DNA from: Ehretia macrophylla
Lineage: Eukaryota; Streptophyta; Magnoliopsida; Boraginales; Ehretiaceae
Assembly: GCA_037974665.1 (NCBI GenBank)
Contig: CM075778.1
Coordinates: 29,268,001 to 29,332,000, forward strand
Length of the DNA: 64,000 nucleotides
Reading direction: 5' to 3'
Shown here: one piece after another, positions 21,286-32,182 of the stretch
Position numbering within the stretch: position 1 is the first letter of the stretch
How the letters are laid out: each line of letters starts with the position of its first letter
The notes under the pieces: model-generated
Database searches by the model: none
What the model was told of the DNA's origin: nothing
Seen by the model: only the letters and a program-made list of their open reading frames with translations
Translations under genes and position numbers: made by a program

Positions 21286-22585
21286 CATTATTTTTTGAGT
21301 TAGTAGAAAAGAGACTCAAAAATATCATTTCACTTCCAAATAACATAATAAGTCATAATAAAAAAAAACTTATTAAAAATCAATTAAATATAAATTTTAT
21401 ATTTATATTTGACCAAACTTGGAACCTTTTAACATTATAAGTTGATTTTTACTGTATGCAACTAAAAATTCCAAATAAAATAAAATAGAATATATGTTAC
21501 GAGAACTTATATCTTTTAGCATATTATTCAGCATAATAATCAAAATATAAAGCTTTAGGCAACTTAATGTACTAAAAAAATATGATAAACAAAATTATTG
21601 AACGTTATCATATTGAGGACAATAATAAAAAAAATGAATGACTCGGTAAATTTAGACTAAACAAATTACCACTAAAATATAAGTAACAAAAAATATACAC
21701 TAACAAAATTATTACAGAAGTAATCAAAATTGTTTATCTTAGCAGAGCAGTAAGCAGCTCAAAGTATATATATCTATCTAATAGAAAAAAAAAAGAGATC
21801 AAAACAAGCAGTAAGTAGCTTAAAATTGTGAGTTGTTATTTGGATAGTTGTTATCACAACTTTCCAAATAACAACTCTTTTTTGTTCCTAATAGACATAC
21901 AATAAGCTGCTGCAGTTTTCTCGACAAATTAGCGAACTTTCGTTTTTTTTCTTCTCTGACCAACGTCAATTGTTACACAAAGAAGTTTGGGAACTCTGAA
22001 CTCGTGTTGCACTCCCTTTTCACTCTTTTTGCCCCGTTCGACTTCAGCTTAGTCTTATATAAAATACATTTATGTTTCATTTCAAGATTGATAGCTGGTG
22101 TTATGGTTAAGTGCATACATAAGACCATGAGCACATGGGTTTCATTTCAAGATTGATAGTGGGTTTGGTCTTCGGGTCATCGAAAATGGATTTTGATTGT
22201 TTTTTGTCTATGAATTTCCATTAATTTGTGTTGGTTTCCATATATGGAGAAGGTGGGGTTGCTGGTGGTGTAGTCTAGTGAAGCTGTTGAGGTTTTGGTT
22301 ATGATTAGTTAGAGGTTTGGTAGAGTAAAGAGCTTGTGCCCCGGCACCGGACTAGTTGGTTGGACTCAATATTTTGACAGGCTAGTATTTGTACTTGCGT
22401 CGTTACTTGGTCAAATGGAGAGGTGGAGTTTGAAGGATGATGACGATCATGGTGAAAGATCTCCAAGGATAAATGGGTCGAGATTTTGGGGAGGGATTGG
22501 GGTTTGGAGAGCACATGTGTACGTGTATGTGGGTGTGTAAAGGTTGACCGTTAATAATTTGGTGGTTCTTTTTTTTCCTTGGAAA
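21286..22585. other. AT-rich spacer, nothing recognised
   Basis: No domain-bearing frame was seen. The short direct repeat TTTCATTTCAAGATTGATAG occurs near 22075 and 22139, a local duplication of about 64-bp period. Short overlapping open frames at 22305-22644 on both strands have no recognisable content. Confidence 0.5.
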
Positions 22586-22590
22586 ATAAC
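22586..22590. repeat. Target-site duplication ATAAC of C2, left copy
   Basis: ATAAC at 22586-22590 is repeated exactly at 25732-25736, just outside the two LTRs. Confidence 0.9.
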
Positions 22591-22813
22591 TATTGAGGAT
22601 GAGTCCCACTCGTCATACAACTCCTCCAATGGATAAGTTTGCACTCAGTTGTAATCCCATATCTCAGGGAAGTAGCTTTGTATTCTATGATTTGTATCTA
22701 TTGTGATCTGTATCTATCGTGTTGTAACTGGCTCTATTTATGAGCCTCAGTGTAAAGCTATATGTAATTGAATGTGAGCAATTACAAACATCTCAACTTA
22801 TCTTTCCTTGTTA
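22591..22813 (+). repeat. C2 5' LTR
   Basis: 223 bp from TATTGAGGAT to CTTGTTA. The usual TG start appears changed to TA in both LTRs. It contains CTCTATTTATGAGCC (22731-22745), a likely TATA-type promoter region. It differs from the 3' LTR at five sites by eye. Confidence 0.92.
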
Positions 22814-22826
22814 TGGTATCCAGAGC
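22814..22826 (+). promoter_or_regulatory. C2 primer-binding site
   Basis: TGGTATCCAGAGC starts immediately after the 5' LTR. It matches the initiator-tRNA-Met site TGGTATCAGAGC apart from one inserted C. Confidence 0.85.
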
Positions 22827-22893
22827 AAACCTCTAACGAGATAAAACGATCCACTATTATTATTATTATTTATTTATTTTTCCTTCCACTCAA

Positions 22894-23880
22894 ATGGCAA
22901 CTGAGACCTCTGCAACCACCTCTTCCGCAACTCAAACTTCTCCACCCCTGATCCCAGTAGAGTGTCCCAATCCGTCTGCCTCTCGTCAGTTGATTGCCAT
23001 AAATGTCGCCAATCAGCTGCCCCTCAAACTGACTCCTACCAACTATTATTCTTGGAAGGCTCAGTTTGATGCACTTCTTTACGCATATGACTTATTGGGG
23101 GTATGTCGATAGTTCCTACCTTTGTCCTGCGGCTGAAATTGTGGTCGCTGATAAGTCTTCACCAAATCCGGATTATCTGTTCTAGATGCGCCAGGACAAA
23201 CTTCTCCTACTTGGTATTATTGGTTTGCTGAGCCACTCGGTAGTTCCGGTCATTCGCTCGTGCCTAATAGCTGCTGCAGCTTGGCTTCGCCTAGCCAAGA
23301 ATTATGCAAATCCATCATCTTCACGGATAATGGGGCTTACTGAACAGCTCACGCTTCTTTCTCATGGTAACCAACCCGTTTCTGATTATCTTGCTTGAGT
23401 TCGCGACATTGCCGATGAACTCGCACTTGTCGGTTCTCCTGTTCCATCATAGTATCTTATTACTCATACACTTAATGGCGTTGGTCCTGCTTTTAAAGAA
23501 CTCGCAGCGACAATTCGTGCTCGTGACACAGTCATTTCGTTTGATGAACTCCATGAAAAACTTGTGGAATATAAGGCTTTTATTAAACATGAAGAGTAGC
23601 ATGCATCTGGCTCTCTTGGATCTGTTCACATTAATGCTACCCGTCTGTCCAATAGTTCCTCTTCAGGCAAGAAAAATTCCAATTCCAACAAAAATGCTTC
23701 TGCTTCCAAGTCCTACCATCAAACCAATAACCAACATCGACCAAATAATGGCGACGTCTAGCCTTCTTCAGGGACTAATTCCAGGTCTTCGGTGGTATGC
23801 CAATTTTGTGAGAAGTGTGGTCATACCGCGCGACAATGCTTTACTGCCAAGAAGCTATTTTTTCCCCCATCTCAACCATC
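22894..23880 (+). pseudogene. C2 gag, with stops and a frameshift
   Basis: The start ATG at 22894 lies 80 bp after the 5' LTR. The N-terminal domain reads NVANQLPLKLTPTNYYSWK, the copia-type gag opening. The frame is lost near 23100 and resumes with later stops (near 23184, 23396, 23450 and 23597). The nucleocapsid CCHC motif CQFCEKCGHTARQC lies at about 23795-23840. The protein would form particles and bind element RNA. At least five lesions prevent its synthesis. Confidence 0.85.
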
Positions 23881-24950
23881 TGCTAACCCAACTGTAGTGG
23901 TGCCATCCTCTTCTTGGCTCCTGGACACTGGTGCTTCACACCATGTCACTGGTGATCTTGCCAACTTGTCTATCAGTAATCAATATGCGGGTCCGGAGGA
24001 TGTAATGATTGGTGACGGTAGGGGCTTGCAAATTTCACACACTGGTAACGCCAATCTATCTTCCAATTCTCGTTCCTTTACTCTTTCTAATGTTCTATGT
24101 GTACCCAAAATGCAAAAGAACTTAATCTCTGTTAACCAATTTTGTAAGCAAAACAATGCTGCTATTGAATTCTCACCTTCTTCCTTTTGTGTGAAGGATC
24201 TCTCCACGGGGGCACTGCTAGCAGAGGGACAGAGTAGGAACAACGTTTATGAATGGGCAGTGGGTGGCACATCTGGTTTCCCCAAACAAGTCCATATGAG
24301 TGTCAAGACCTCGCTGAATCGTTGGCACAATAGGCTTGGCCACCACTCATCCAAAGTTCTTCGTCATCTTGTTATTCGTAATAAACTATGTTGTGAATCT
24401 TTTTCTTCTTTAGAGTCTTGCAACTCTTGCCACTATAATAAAAGTCACAAGTTGCCTTTTGGCACTTCTAGCTTAGTTAGTTGTCGTCCTCTTGAATTGC
24501 TTTATACCAATGTATGGGGGCTGTCCCCGGTTCGTTCAATTGATGGGTTCTAGTATTATATGATCTTCGTTGATCACTTTACTAAATTTTCATGGTTTTT
24601 TCCTTTAGCGTATAAGTCAGATGTGTTTGATGTTTTTCCAAAGTTTAAGTGCATGGCTGAGAATATTTTTCAAACAAAAATTGCCAATGTCTATTCGGAT
24701 GGTGGAAAAGAATTTCAGGGTCTTAAAACTATATTTGCGCATTTTGGCATCCAACATCTTGTTTCCCCACCTTATACCCCTGAACACATTGCTTCTGTTG
24801 AACGCCATCATCGGCATGTGGTTGAAACAAGTCTCACACTTCTCTCCCGTGCTGCCCTTCCTTCTTCTTTTTGGAGTTTTGCATTTCAAACTGCAATTTA
24901 TTTAATAAATTGCATGCCGACCCCAATCCTGAATAACAAAACTTCGGGTG
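23881..24950 (+). pseudogene. C2 protease and integrase (nearly complete core)
   Basis: Protease active site WLLDTGASHHVTGD at about 23913-23955 is intact. The GAG-pre-integrase block RWHNRLGHHSSKVLRHL follows near 24320, with CNSCHYNKSHKLPF as part of the integrase zinc region. A TAG at 24551 replaces one codon just before the core. The core shows MIFVDHFTKFSWF, YSDGGKEFQG and SVERHHRHVVE, so D, D and E are all present. The frame continues to LINCMPTPILNNKTSG near 24945, where the sequence jumps to RNase H. Only two or three lesions affect this part. Confidence 0.88.
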
Positions 24951-25554
24951 TTCGGTTGCTTCGTTATTTAAAGCAGACAATTCACTATGGTCTCTCAATT
25001 AAAGATCAGCCTCTTTGTCTCTACTTGCATATTCAGATGCAGATTGGGCTGGTGATCGTGATGATGATTACATTTCTATTTCTGCTTATGTAATCTATCT
25101 TGGCTCAAATCCAGTGTCTTGGTGTTCTCGCAAACAACGAACAATTGCTCGCTCATCAACTGAAGTTGAGTATAGGGCAGTTGCGTCCACTAAAGCAGAG
25201 GTCTGTTAGCTCACTAATCTCCTTCATGAGCTACATATGCCACTTCCAACTCTACCACAATTGCTCTGTGATAATATTGGTGCCACGTATCTATGTGCGA
25301 AACCGGTATTTCACTCACGCATGAAGCATTTGGCCCTCGACTTCTATTTTGTTCGTGATAAAGTTGCTAATGGCTCAATGCGTGTGGCTCATGTTTCAAC
25401 GACCAACCAAGTCGTAGATGCTTTGATTAAGCCTCTAGCTCGATCGCGGTTTGAAGATCTTAGGCTCAAGATGGGTGTTGCCGATGGCACCACCCTCTTG
25501 CGGGGGCATATTGAGGATAAGTCCCACTCGTCATACAACTCTTCCAATGGATAA
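24951..25554 (+). pseudogene. C2 RNase H, joined to integrase by deletion
   Basis: LLRYLKQTIHYGLSI at 24957 is normally found at the RT-RNase H junction and here directly follows integrase. A frame change near 25020 gives AYSDADWAGDRDD, then SWCSRKQRTIARSSTEVEYRAVAS. A TAG at 25207 replaces a Trp-type codon, after which LCDNIGATYLCA and FYFVRDKVANGSM complete the RNase H. The C-terminal KPLARSRFEDLRLKMGV is the typical copia pol end. The frame runs about 40 bp into the 3' LTR. Confidence 0.88.
25500..25508 (+). promoter_or_regulatory. C2 polypurine tract
   Basis: GCGGGGGCA immediately precedes the 3' LTR, as expected for the plus-strand primer. Confidence 0.7.
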
Positions 25555-25731
25555 GTTTGCACTTAGTTGTAATCCCATATCTCAGGGAAGTAGCTTTGTA
25601 TTCTATGATTTGTATCTATCGTGATCTGTATCTATCGTGTTGTAACTGGCTCTATTTATGAGCCTCAGTGTAAAGCCATATGTAATTGAATGTGAGCAAT
25701 TACAAACATCTCAACTTATCTTTCCTTGTTA
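25509..25731 (+). repeat. C2 3' LTR
   Basis: 223 bp, the same length as the 5' LTR, from TATTGAGGAT to CTTGTTA. It is followed by the ATAAC duplication at 25732-25736. Confidence 0.93.
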
Positions 25732-25736
25732 ATAAC

Positions 25737-26079
25737 CAAAATCTGAGGCCACATTGGTTTAATGGGATTTTCGATTAGGAATGACAGATGGTCAATTTTT
25801 CGCTAAAAATGAAATAACTATAATCATAATCGTTTAGCATAATTTATAATTAAGATTGTGATGGATACCCATTGGGTTTAATAATCATTAACCATAACAA
25901 TTTATTTAGAAAAGAAAAATTAGTAGAAAACCAACCTAGAAGAATATAAAGAAAATTAATTTAAATGTCAAAAAGCCTAAAAATAAAATGAATCAAAATG
26001 TAAAACAATAAGATGATAAAATTTAAACAAAATCATTGCAACATTTGTCAACTTTAAACATCATAGTACATTATGTCAA

Positions 26080-26125
<46 letters not shown>

Positions 26126-27068
26126 CTGCATATGTATATATATATCCATATGACTCACCCCCAAGATTCAAATTCTAATCCAGTAGAATAATGCAAAAAC
26201 AAAGTTAATAAACTACATTGGTTAACTCGCTATATTAATAAATGTAATGAGCTCATGCTACATGCATTATGTTTTATTTGGGCATGGTTATTCCCAGCCC
26301 CCGTGTTATTTAATTTGGTTATATATGTCCCAAGATCATTGAAATTTAATGAGATAAAAGCATCTCAATCGTGCTTGAATTTTTCATTTTCGATTTTGTT
26401 GTCTTCTTTTCTTATCTCATCTAATTTATCTTCGAGATCCAACAAAGCAAACATAATTTATTAAAATATTCACTTTCCTATTTCCATATTAAGTTAACAA
26501 AAATGTTGGAGTTTGTTTCCTTTTTCTTTTTGTCTTATGCTTACTCCCTTTCATCTTGTTTTCTATTTCTTTAAGGTCTTTCACTAAAATCAAAAAAATA
26601 TTTTTTTGAACCTTCAAAAGTTTCATATTTTGACACAAAAAAATCATTCTAGGCATCTGGTTTTGGAATAAATATTGAAGTACTAATATATAGTTTGAAC
26701 AATTGGATAAAATAATTTATATATGAAAGAATGCATTTTATACATTTCGATCAAAATAGGAGACAAAAATGGTCACATAAAATTACACATAACATTCCAT
26801 TATATATAGGGTGATTGCATAATTCACCATTAAACATTTACCAAGTGTCAAATTGCACATTAAGCTTAATTTTATTTTTGTTTCAAATTGCTCACTACAC
26901 TTTCCATTTATTTCAAATAAGTCATTACATTCAATTTTGAGGTTAAACCTAATGGGTTTAGCACTACTTTATTAACTAGAAACTTAAGGGAAATACAATA
27001 GAATGAATAACTTATTTTGGGCAATTTTAAATTTTGTACAAGTCTAGTGGACAGTGGTGCAATTTATA
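25737..27068. other. AT-rich spacer with a TA microsatellite
   Basis: No coding domain was found. A (TA)n run lies at 26084-26124. The rest is AT-rich single-copy-looking DNA. Confidence 0.5.
26084..26124. repeat. (TA)n microsatellite
   Basis: About 20 dinucleotides, followed after a short break by TATGTATATATATATCC. Confidence 0.95.
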
Positions 27069-27932
27069 TGTTAGTCGCCTCCAATTTAGCCTGAAATTAG
27101 AGGCAATTTTCATTATCTTAATTATCTTTATTTTCGGCAAAAGTTTGTGCAGGATTTCACTTATATGGAAAGCTATCAATTTACTGCAAAGATAATTATG
27201 AGGCGATTCTGATGAGGATTTTGATAAGGCAATCATCTTGATTAAGCAAATCTTTGATTGAGCAAATCCTTGGAGATTGATTTGGGTAAAGACTCCTACA
27301 AATGTCATTAATGCTCACAATTGCTTGGAGCCCAAGAATTGCAGCACTCTCACCTATATATACTGAGCAGCGCACAAGAATCAAGAAAGACAAACAACGG
27401 AGAGCAAAGTCTAGATCTTGCAAGGGCTGCTATGAGTTTATCAAGTATGTCTGGGGAAACACTATGGTGAGAGTTTGTTCAAGAACTGTAATTGCGCTGA
27501 GCAGGTTTTGTTTGCAAGCATTCTATTCATTTGTCTCATTAAACATCCTTTGGGAGAAAGAGGTGATTATTCAGGAGAATATGCTAAATCGAGGGGATCT
27601 CGCTAAGTTGTAAATCCTTAAGTGGGTTAGATGGTCTAGGCAGTGAGGGTTACAAGGGAGTTTTCAATCACATAAGTCCATTGACTATTGTAACCGTGAA
27701 AACATCTAGTGGATTGCCTATTTTGACCAGAGATTGGTCACGTGGTTTTTTTCCCAGTTGGGTTTTCCACGTTAAAATACTATGTGTACTTTACTTACTG
27801 TCTTTTCATTTGTTTCGCTATATGAATTAGGCGTATCACTGTGGTTGATTCACTTATTACTGTACTTTATCTGCAAACGTGTTTAATTGTTTAAACTCAC
27901 AATCGAACACGAAGTTGGAAACTGGTTTTTCA
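27069..27932 (+). repeat. S1 5' LTR
   Basis: The 3' border at 27932 is fixed by the primer site two bases further on. The 5' border is inferred from TGTTAG at 27069, which gives 864 bp, close to the 874-894 bp of S2 and S3. A TATATATA box lies at 27355-27362. The CACGTTAAAAT motif near 27765 is shared with the other LTRs. Confidence 0.65.
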
Positions 27933-27934
27933 AG

Positions 27935-27947
27935 TGGTATCAAGAGC
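27935..27947 (+). promoter_or_regulatory. S1 primer-binding site
   Basis: TGGTATCAAGAGC, two bases after the LTR. It equals the tRNA-iMet site TGGTATCAGAGC with one extra A, the same variant as in S3. Confidence 0.8.
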
Positions 27948-28005
27948 TAGAAACTGAATCATTAACTCAGTTTAGATCTGGGAGGTTTCTGGCTATTTTG
28001 CAGGT

Positions 28006-29745
28006 ATGGATAACATGCATGACGAAGGGTCAATCAATAGGCCGCCACTACTTGATAGCTTCAACTACAGTTATTGGAAAGCTAGGATGCGTGCTTATAT
28101 CAAGGCGATTGATGAAGGTACCTGGAGATCCGTGGTGAATGGATAGATCGCGCCCACTGTTGAGACTGCACTACCACAAACTAGAGGCACTAGCACACAA
28201 GGAGCATCATCTGAAGCGACTGGTAATAGTTCTACTGCTGTGGTCAGGACCATTAGAGTTCTCAAACCTAAGGATCAGTGGACTAATGATGAAGAACGCT
28301 TGGCGAATTACAATTCCAAAGCATTAAATGCAATACTTAATGCAGTTCACATCAACCAGTTCAAACTCATTTCAAACTGTGAAACGGCAGAGGAAGCATG
28401 GGATGTGTTGCAAACGTCGTTTGAAGGTACCAAAGCTGTGAAAAGGTTCAGTTACAGTATCTGACCACAAAGTTTGAAGATCTAAAGATGCATGAGGATG
28501 AGACAGTGTCAAAGTTTTATGCACGACTATGTGACATAACCAGTGAAGCCTTTGCTCTCGGAGAATAGTACTCTGAAGCAAAATTGGTAAAAAAGATCCT
28601 ACGGTCTCTGCCAACAAGATTTACATCAAAGGTAGATACAATTGAAGAATCAAAGGATCATAATACTATGCAGGTTGATGTGCTTATCAGTTCATTAAAG
28701 ATATATGAATTGAAATTTAAACAGCAAAAGAAGGAGAAAACATTTGCACTTCAGACCGAATTATCTGATGAATTGGATGGCAGTGATAACGGTTTAGAAG
28801 CACTGGCACTGTTGACAAAAAATTTTGCTAGAGCTGTTGGAAAATGGCAAAAACATAAGAAGTTCTCGATGCAAAGGAATAACAGTAGACAGAATTTCGG
28901 CAGACCCAACAGTGATAACCCTGGCAGAATAGAGAGTGTTGAAACACCCAGAGAAACTGATAACATACTAAACACAGAAATCTCTGGAGAAAAGAAAAAA
29001 AAAAGGTATACAGTGCAGAGAATGTGAGGGCTTTGGGCACATTCAAGCAGAATGTGCGAACATACTAAAAAGGAAAAAGTAGGCGTTTAATGCAACATGG
29101 AGTGATAAGGAGCCAGAAGAAGAAGATGCACCAAATGATGATGGTACAGGAGACTATATCGCACTTACTGTTATTCAGAATGGTCATACTGTGTCCAAAT
29201 CCGAGGTCACTGTGACTAGTGGAGAGGACTCCGATTGTGACAACTCAGAGGCAGAAGAACCCATGAGCAATGAACAACTCCTGGAAATGTATGAACTGAT
29301 GTTTGAAAAATGGGTTGTGGTTTGTAAGAAGAATGAAGAATTGGTTGTCTCTAATCTTGAACAGAGTACAAACATTGATGATCTTGAAAAATAAAATGAA
29401 ACCCTTCACCAATAGTTAAAAGAAAAAACTCAAAAACTGTTGGATCTACAGGGTGAATTGCAATAATTACAACGAGGTATTCGCATGATGAATTCAGGAA
29501 GCAAAAACTTGATTATGCGCTTTCAATCCAGAAACCAAGTGGAGATCGTACTGGTATTGGGTATCAAGAATTGAGCTCCAGTTATAACACAATGTTTGTC
29601 AAAGCCTCAGAACCTTCACAACTAGTCCTATCACAAGCACCCACAGTGACATTAAAGAAGAAAACCAAAAGCAGGTTCGTACCAATCTGTCACTACTGTG
29701 GCAAGGCTGGTCATATTCGACCCCATTGTTTTCATCTTATGCGAG
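28006..29745 (+). pseudogene. S1 gag, with stops and frameshifts
   Basis: ATG at 28006 opens MDNMHDEGSINRPPLLD, followed by FNYSYWKARMRAYIKAIDE, the Sirevirus-type gag N-terminus. A TAG near 28144, a frameshift near 28440 and a TAG near 28567 break it. Gag continues through LVKKILRSLPTRFTSKVDTI (28584 on) to the first CCHC box CRECEGFGHIQAEC at about 29020-29060. An acidic stretch and a coiled-coil-like region follow (29230-29460). A second CCHC box CHYCGKAGHIRPHC lies at about 29690-29730. The two zinc knuckles are some 220 codons apart, as in S2 and S3. Confidence 0.83.
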
Positions 29746-30404
29746 AAACAAGTATGTCTGCTTATCTTTTTCCATATCAGAGGTGTACCCCAAAAACAAA
29801 AGCACAACAAAATGTGAGAAAAATATGGGTACCTAAGAAAGATCACACATGTCTTGTTATTTACACTTCCTTAAAAACTGGTGCTACTAACTCGTGGTAT
29901 TTGGACAATGGCTGCTCGAGACACATGACAGGTGATCGCAGTATCTTCATAGACTACCATGAATTCCATGGAGGACAGGTTACTTTTGGGGATAGTATCT
30001 CTAGAAGGGTAGTTGGTCACGGTACAGTGACTGTTGAAGGATTTCCAAAACTGTAGGATGTACTCCACGTTGATGGTCTTAGGGCCAACTTGATCAGTAT
30101 AAGTCAACTTTGTGACCAAAACTTGTTTGTTCACTTCACTAAGGAAGGTTGCAAACTAATGGACAGTAATAGTAACTGTGTTCTTGCAGGGAGACGATCC
30201 TCTGATAACTGTTACATCCTACCAGTTCCACCCAACTAGGCTATGACATGTTTTAACAGTACACTGCAAACCACTGAACTGTGGCATCAGAAATTAGGTC
30301 ATCTTAATTTTGAAATGCTAACTAAGATTGTTAATGTAGGAATTGTTAAGGGAATACTTGGTTTATCAAAGAAGAAGGAAGACGTGTGCGGTCCATGCCA
30401 AAGA
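29746..30404 (+). pseudogene. S1 protease and GAG-pre-integrase region, truncated
   Basis: NSWYLDNGCSRHMTGD at about 29890-29935 is the protease active-site block, with DNG in place of the usual DSG. A TAG near 30054 interrupts it. The rest reads LRANLISISQLCDQN and then LWHQKLGHLNFEML, the linker to integrase. Sequence identity with S2 is obvious along the whole stretch. The frame ends at the junction with Tat2. Confidence 0.8.
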
Positions 30405-30419
30405 GAATGTTATTAATCT

Positions 30420-30845
30420 TCAGAAGTAGGTGAACCACGAGAAAATAGTCAGGGATGCCGAGATCAAAGTCAAGAGCTTAAGCTGAAGGTGAAGGTAGGT
30501 GTCAAGGCCAAGTACATTGTTGTTGTTATGGACTTGATTCCTTCTAAAAAATTATGATAGACTTGTGCTTGGAGAGCTATGAGAAGGCATAGCAAAAAAG
30601 GATAGAGGCTGCACGGGCACAAGTAAAGAAGTTTGCAAAGAGACGCAACTTCCAGTTTGACTTTTCTTTTGCGTTTGCCAAGAAGTCTAAGTATGACTCG
30701 AAAGAAGAAGAGGTTGGTGAAGAAGACGAGGTGGTTCCAGTAGAAGTAGATCTTCAACCCAAAGACTAAACTCAGCCTGGGGACCAAGTTTAGGCCAAAG
30801 AACGAGCTCAAGCTGAAGATGAGACTCATGTTCCTTAGATAGATT
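30420..30845 (+). pseudogene. Antisense ORF relic of Tat2
   Basis: On the plus strand, opposite to Tat2 pol, stop-interrupted frames give VNHEKIVRDAEIKVKSL, then KKFAKRRNFQFDFSFAFAKK and an acidic tail with EEEVGEEDEVVPVEVD. Next come Glu/Gln/Ala-rich codons and a stop near 30840. A noncoding tail follows with TTTTTGTAATGAC near 30882. A coiled-coil-like region followed by an acidic C-terminus, antisense and between integrase and the 3' LTR, is what is described for additional ORFs of some Tat elements such as Grande. Function is unknown. The assignment is by position and composition. Confidence 0.5.
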
Positions 30846-31074
30846 AGGACCTTTAGGCTTTGTATTCGACCCCTCCAGTACTTTTTGTAATGACTAAATT
30901 TTTAATGGAATTCCCTATTTGCTTCATCCTGAGTATTTATTTGCTCACTTATTATTCAAGTTCCTTTGTTGTTGACCTTGACCTTTTTCTTGCCTTTTGT
31001 TATTTTTGATGTCGTGAAGACATTGTATAGTTTTTAACTTGTTTCCAATTTTGTTAGCCTCGTACTCAGTTGTC

Positions 31075-31271
31075 CTCAGGTTTTGTGACCCTTAGAGTGG
31101 CTTTATTGGGCTCGGGTTCGATGACCTTTAGGATGGTTCTACTGGCCTTAGGTATTATGACCCTTAGGAAGATTTTACTAGCCTTGGGTACTATGACCCT
31201 TAAGATGGCACTACTAACCTCGGGCAACCTTTAGGGTGGCACTACTGGCCTCGGGCTTTATGAACTTTAGT
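31075..31271 (-). repeat. 36-bp tandem array in the 3' region of Tat2
   Basis: Four 36-bp units start at 31075, 31111, 31147 and 31183, followed by a shortened unit at 31219 and a partial one at 31250. The shared core is CTCGGGTNNTATGACCCTTAGG. The units are unrelated in sequence to the 58-bp array of Tat1 but occupy the same place in the element. Confidence 0.88.
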
Positions 31272-31488
31272 TGAATAATATGCACTACTGTGTGCGGATA
31301 AAGGATTTATTTTTCATTGATGTTCGAATACTTGTTACAAAGTTACATATATAATATTTTCTAAGATTCTCAATGTTCCAAGCATTCTTCAATTCTCCTC
31401 CTCCAACTTCGGTGAGCTTGTAGGTTTCTGGCATCAGCTATTTGATCATCTGGTAAGGACCTTCCCAGTTGGGCCCAAGCTTCCCCTA

Positions 31489-31898
31489 AGACAAGTGTAT
31501 ATTCTAATATTCTCCCTCACATGTGAACTAATTTGAGAGAGGTCACACGTGGAAGATTGAACACATTTGGCCTAAGTTTGAGATGGGTCATATATGGAGG
31601 TTTGAACACACATGGCAGATTAACATACGTAGAATATTGAACACATGTGGGACACACGTAGAAGATTGAAGATACATGGAACATGACACATTCGAAAGAT
31701 TGAACACACGTGGACCTAATTTGAGATGGATCACACATGAATGAATAAATTAAACCAAGGGCCCAACTTTGATACCATGTTAAGATAACTGAGGTTCTAT
31801 CTTAAAATCAATTGGTGTTAAGTGAAGTAGCCCAGGATCTTATAAAGAGGTCTTAGAGTTTCTGATTTTTAGATGTGGGACAAATGTATATTTTATCA
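31489..31898 (-). mobile_element. TRIM-like element, minus orientation, 3' LTR reduced to a stub
   Basis: On the minus strand a 121-bp LTR (31898-31778) begins TGATAAAATATACATTTGTC and ends TCTTAACA. It is followed directly by a primer site (ATGGTATC near 31771-31779). A short noncoding interior contains four or five copies of a phrase like GAAGATTGAACACACGTGG. The opposite end is only a 20-bp LTR stub (31490-31509) preceded by the purine-rich AGGGAGAA. The interior encodes nothing. Small size, LTR, primer site and lack of coding fit terminal-repeat retrotransposons in miniature. It lies within Tat2 integrase. Confidence 0.7.
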
Positions 31899-32182
31899 GG
31901 TCGGGCCAGAAACAGGTTTTTTCAGCACTAAATCCCCTTCTTTGATTGTTCAAATCATAACTATTTGGCGAAACTTTGAGTCATTGTCCTTTTGCTTGCC
32001 AACATCCTAATCTCGGTTTTCTACTGGAAGTCCACGATCAGATCCAGGTCCTCTCTCAATGCCTGGTTATTGACTTCTTATTCAAATTTTTGAACTCTAG
32101 AGGTCAGAGAATTGACCTCAACTGAAAGAATTGCCTCTGTACTTAAGGTTAGGTAGAATAGAGTCTCGCTTGTGGTTGTGCT
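31899..32182 (-). pseudogene. Tat2 integrase fragment
   Basis: The minus-strand sequence is colinear with the part of Tat1 integrase that precedes its C-terminal domain, including the segment around the TTGCCTCTGTAC phrase. It has no open frame. It is bounded by the TRIM-like element on the left and solo LTR 2 on the right, showing that both landed in one gene. Confidence 0.65.

Larger units (their letters stand above)
22591..25731 (+). mobile_element. C2: Ty1/copia element, 3.14 kb, non-autonomous, reverse transcriptase deleted
   Basis: The element has 223-bp LTRs at both ends, a primer-binding site, a polypurine tract and perfect ATAAC duplications. Internally gag, protease, integrase and the RNase H C-terminal part can be read in order. 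The integrase jumps directly into RNase H near 24948, so the whole RT domain and the integrase tail are missing. A complete copia of this type would be about 1.5 kb longer. By my count the two LTRs differ at five positions, all transitions, so this is one of the younger insertions in the window. Confidence 0.95.
27069..30404 (+). mobile_element. S1: Sirevirus-like Ty1/copia element, 3' half missing
   Basis: A 5' LTR (about 27069-27932), primer site, gag and protease are present, and the sequence then reaches the GAG-pre-integrase region (ELWHQKLGHLNFEML near 30280; VCGPCQ near 30390). It stops being Sirevirus-like at about 30404, where Tat-type sequence begins. Integrase core, RT, RNase H and 3' LTR are absent. 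Gag with two distant CCHC boxes, the LTR organisation and the primer site match S2 and S3, so the three are one family or close relatives. Confidence 0.82.

Noticed and set aside
22305-22644. Cluster of 65-70-codon frames on both strands just before the C2 5' LTR
   Set aside because: No motif, no codon-use signal and mutual overlap; part of it runs into the LTR.
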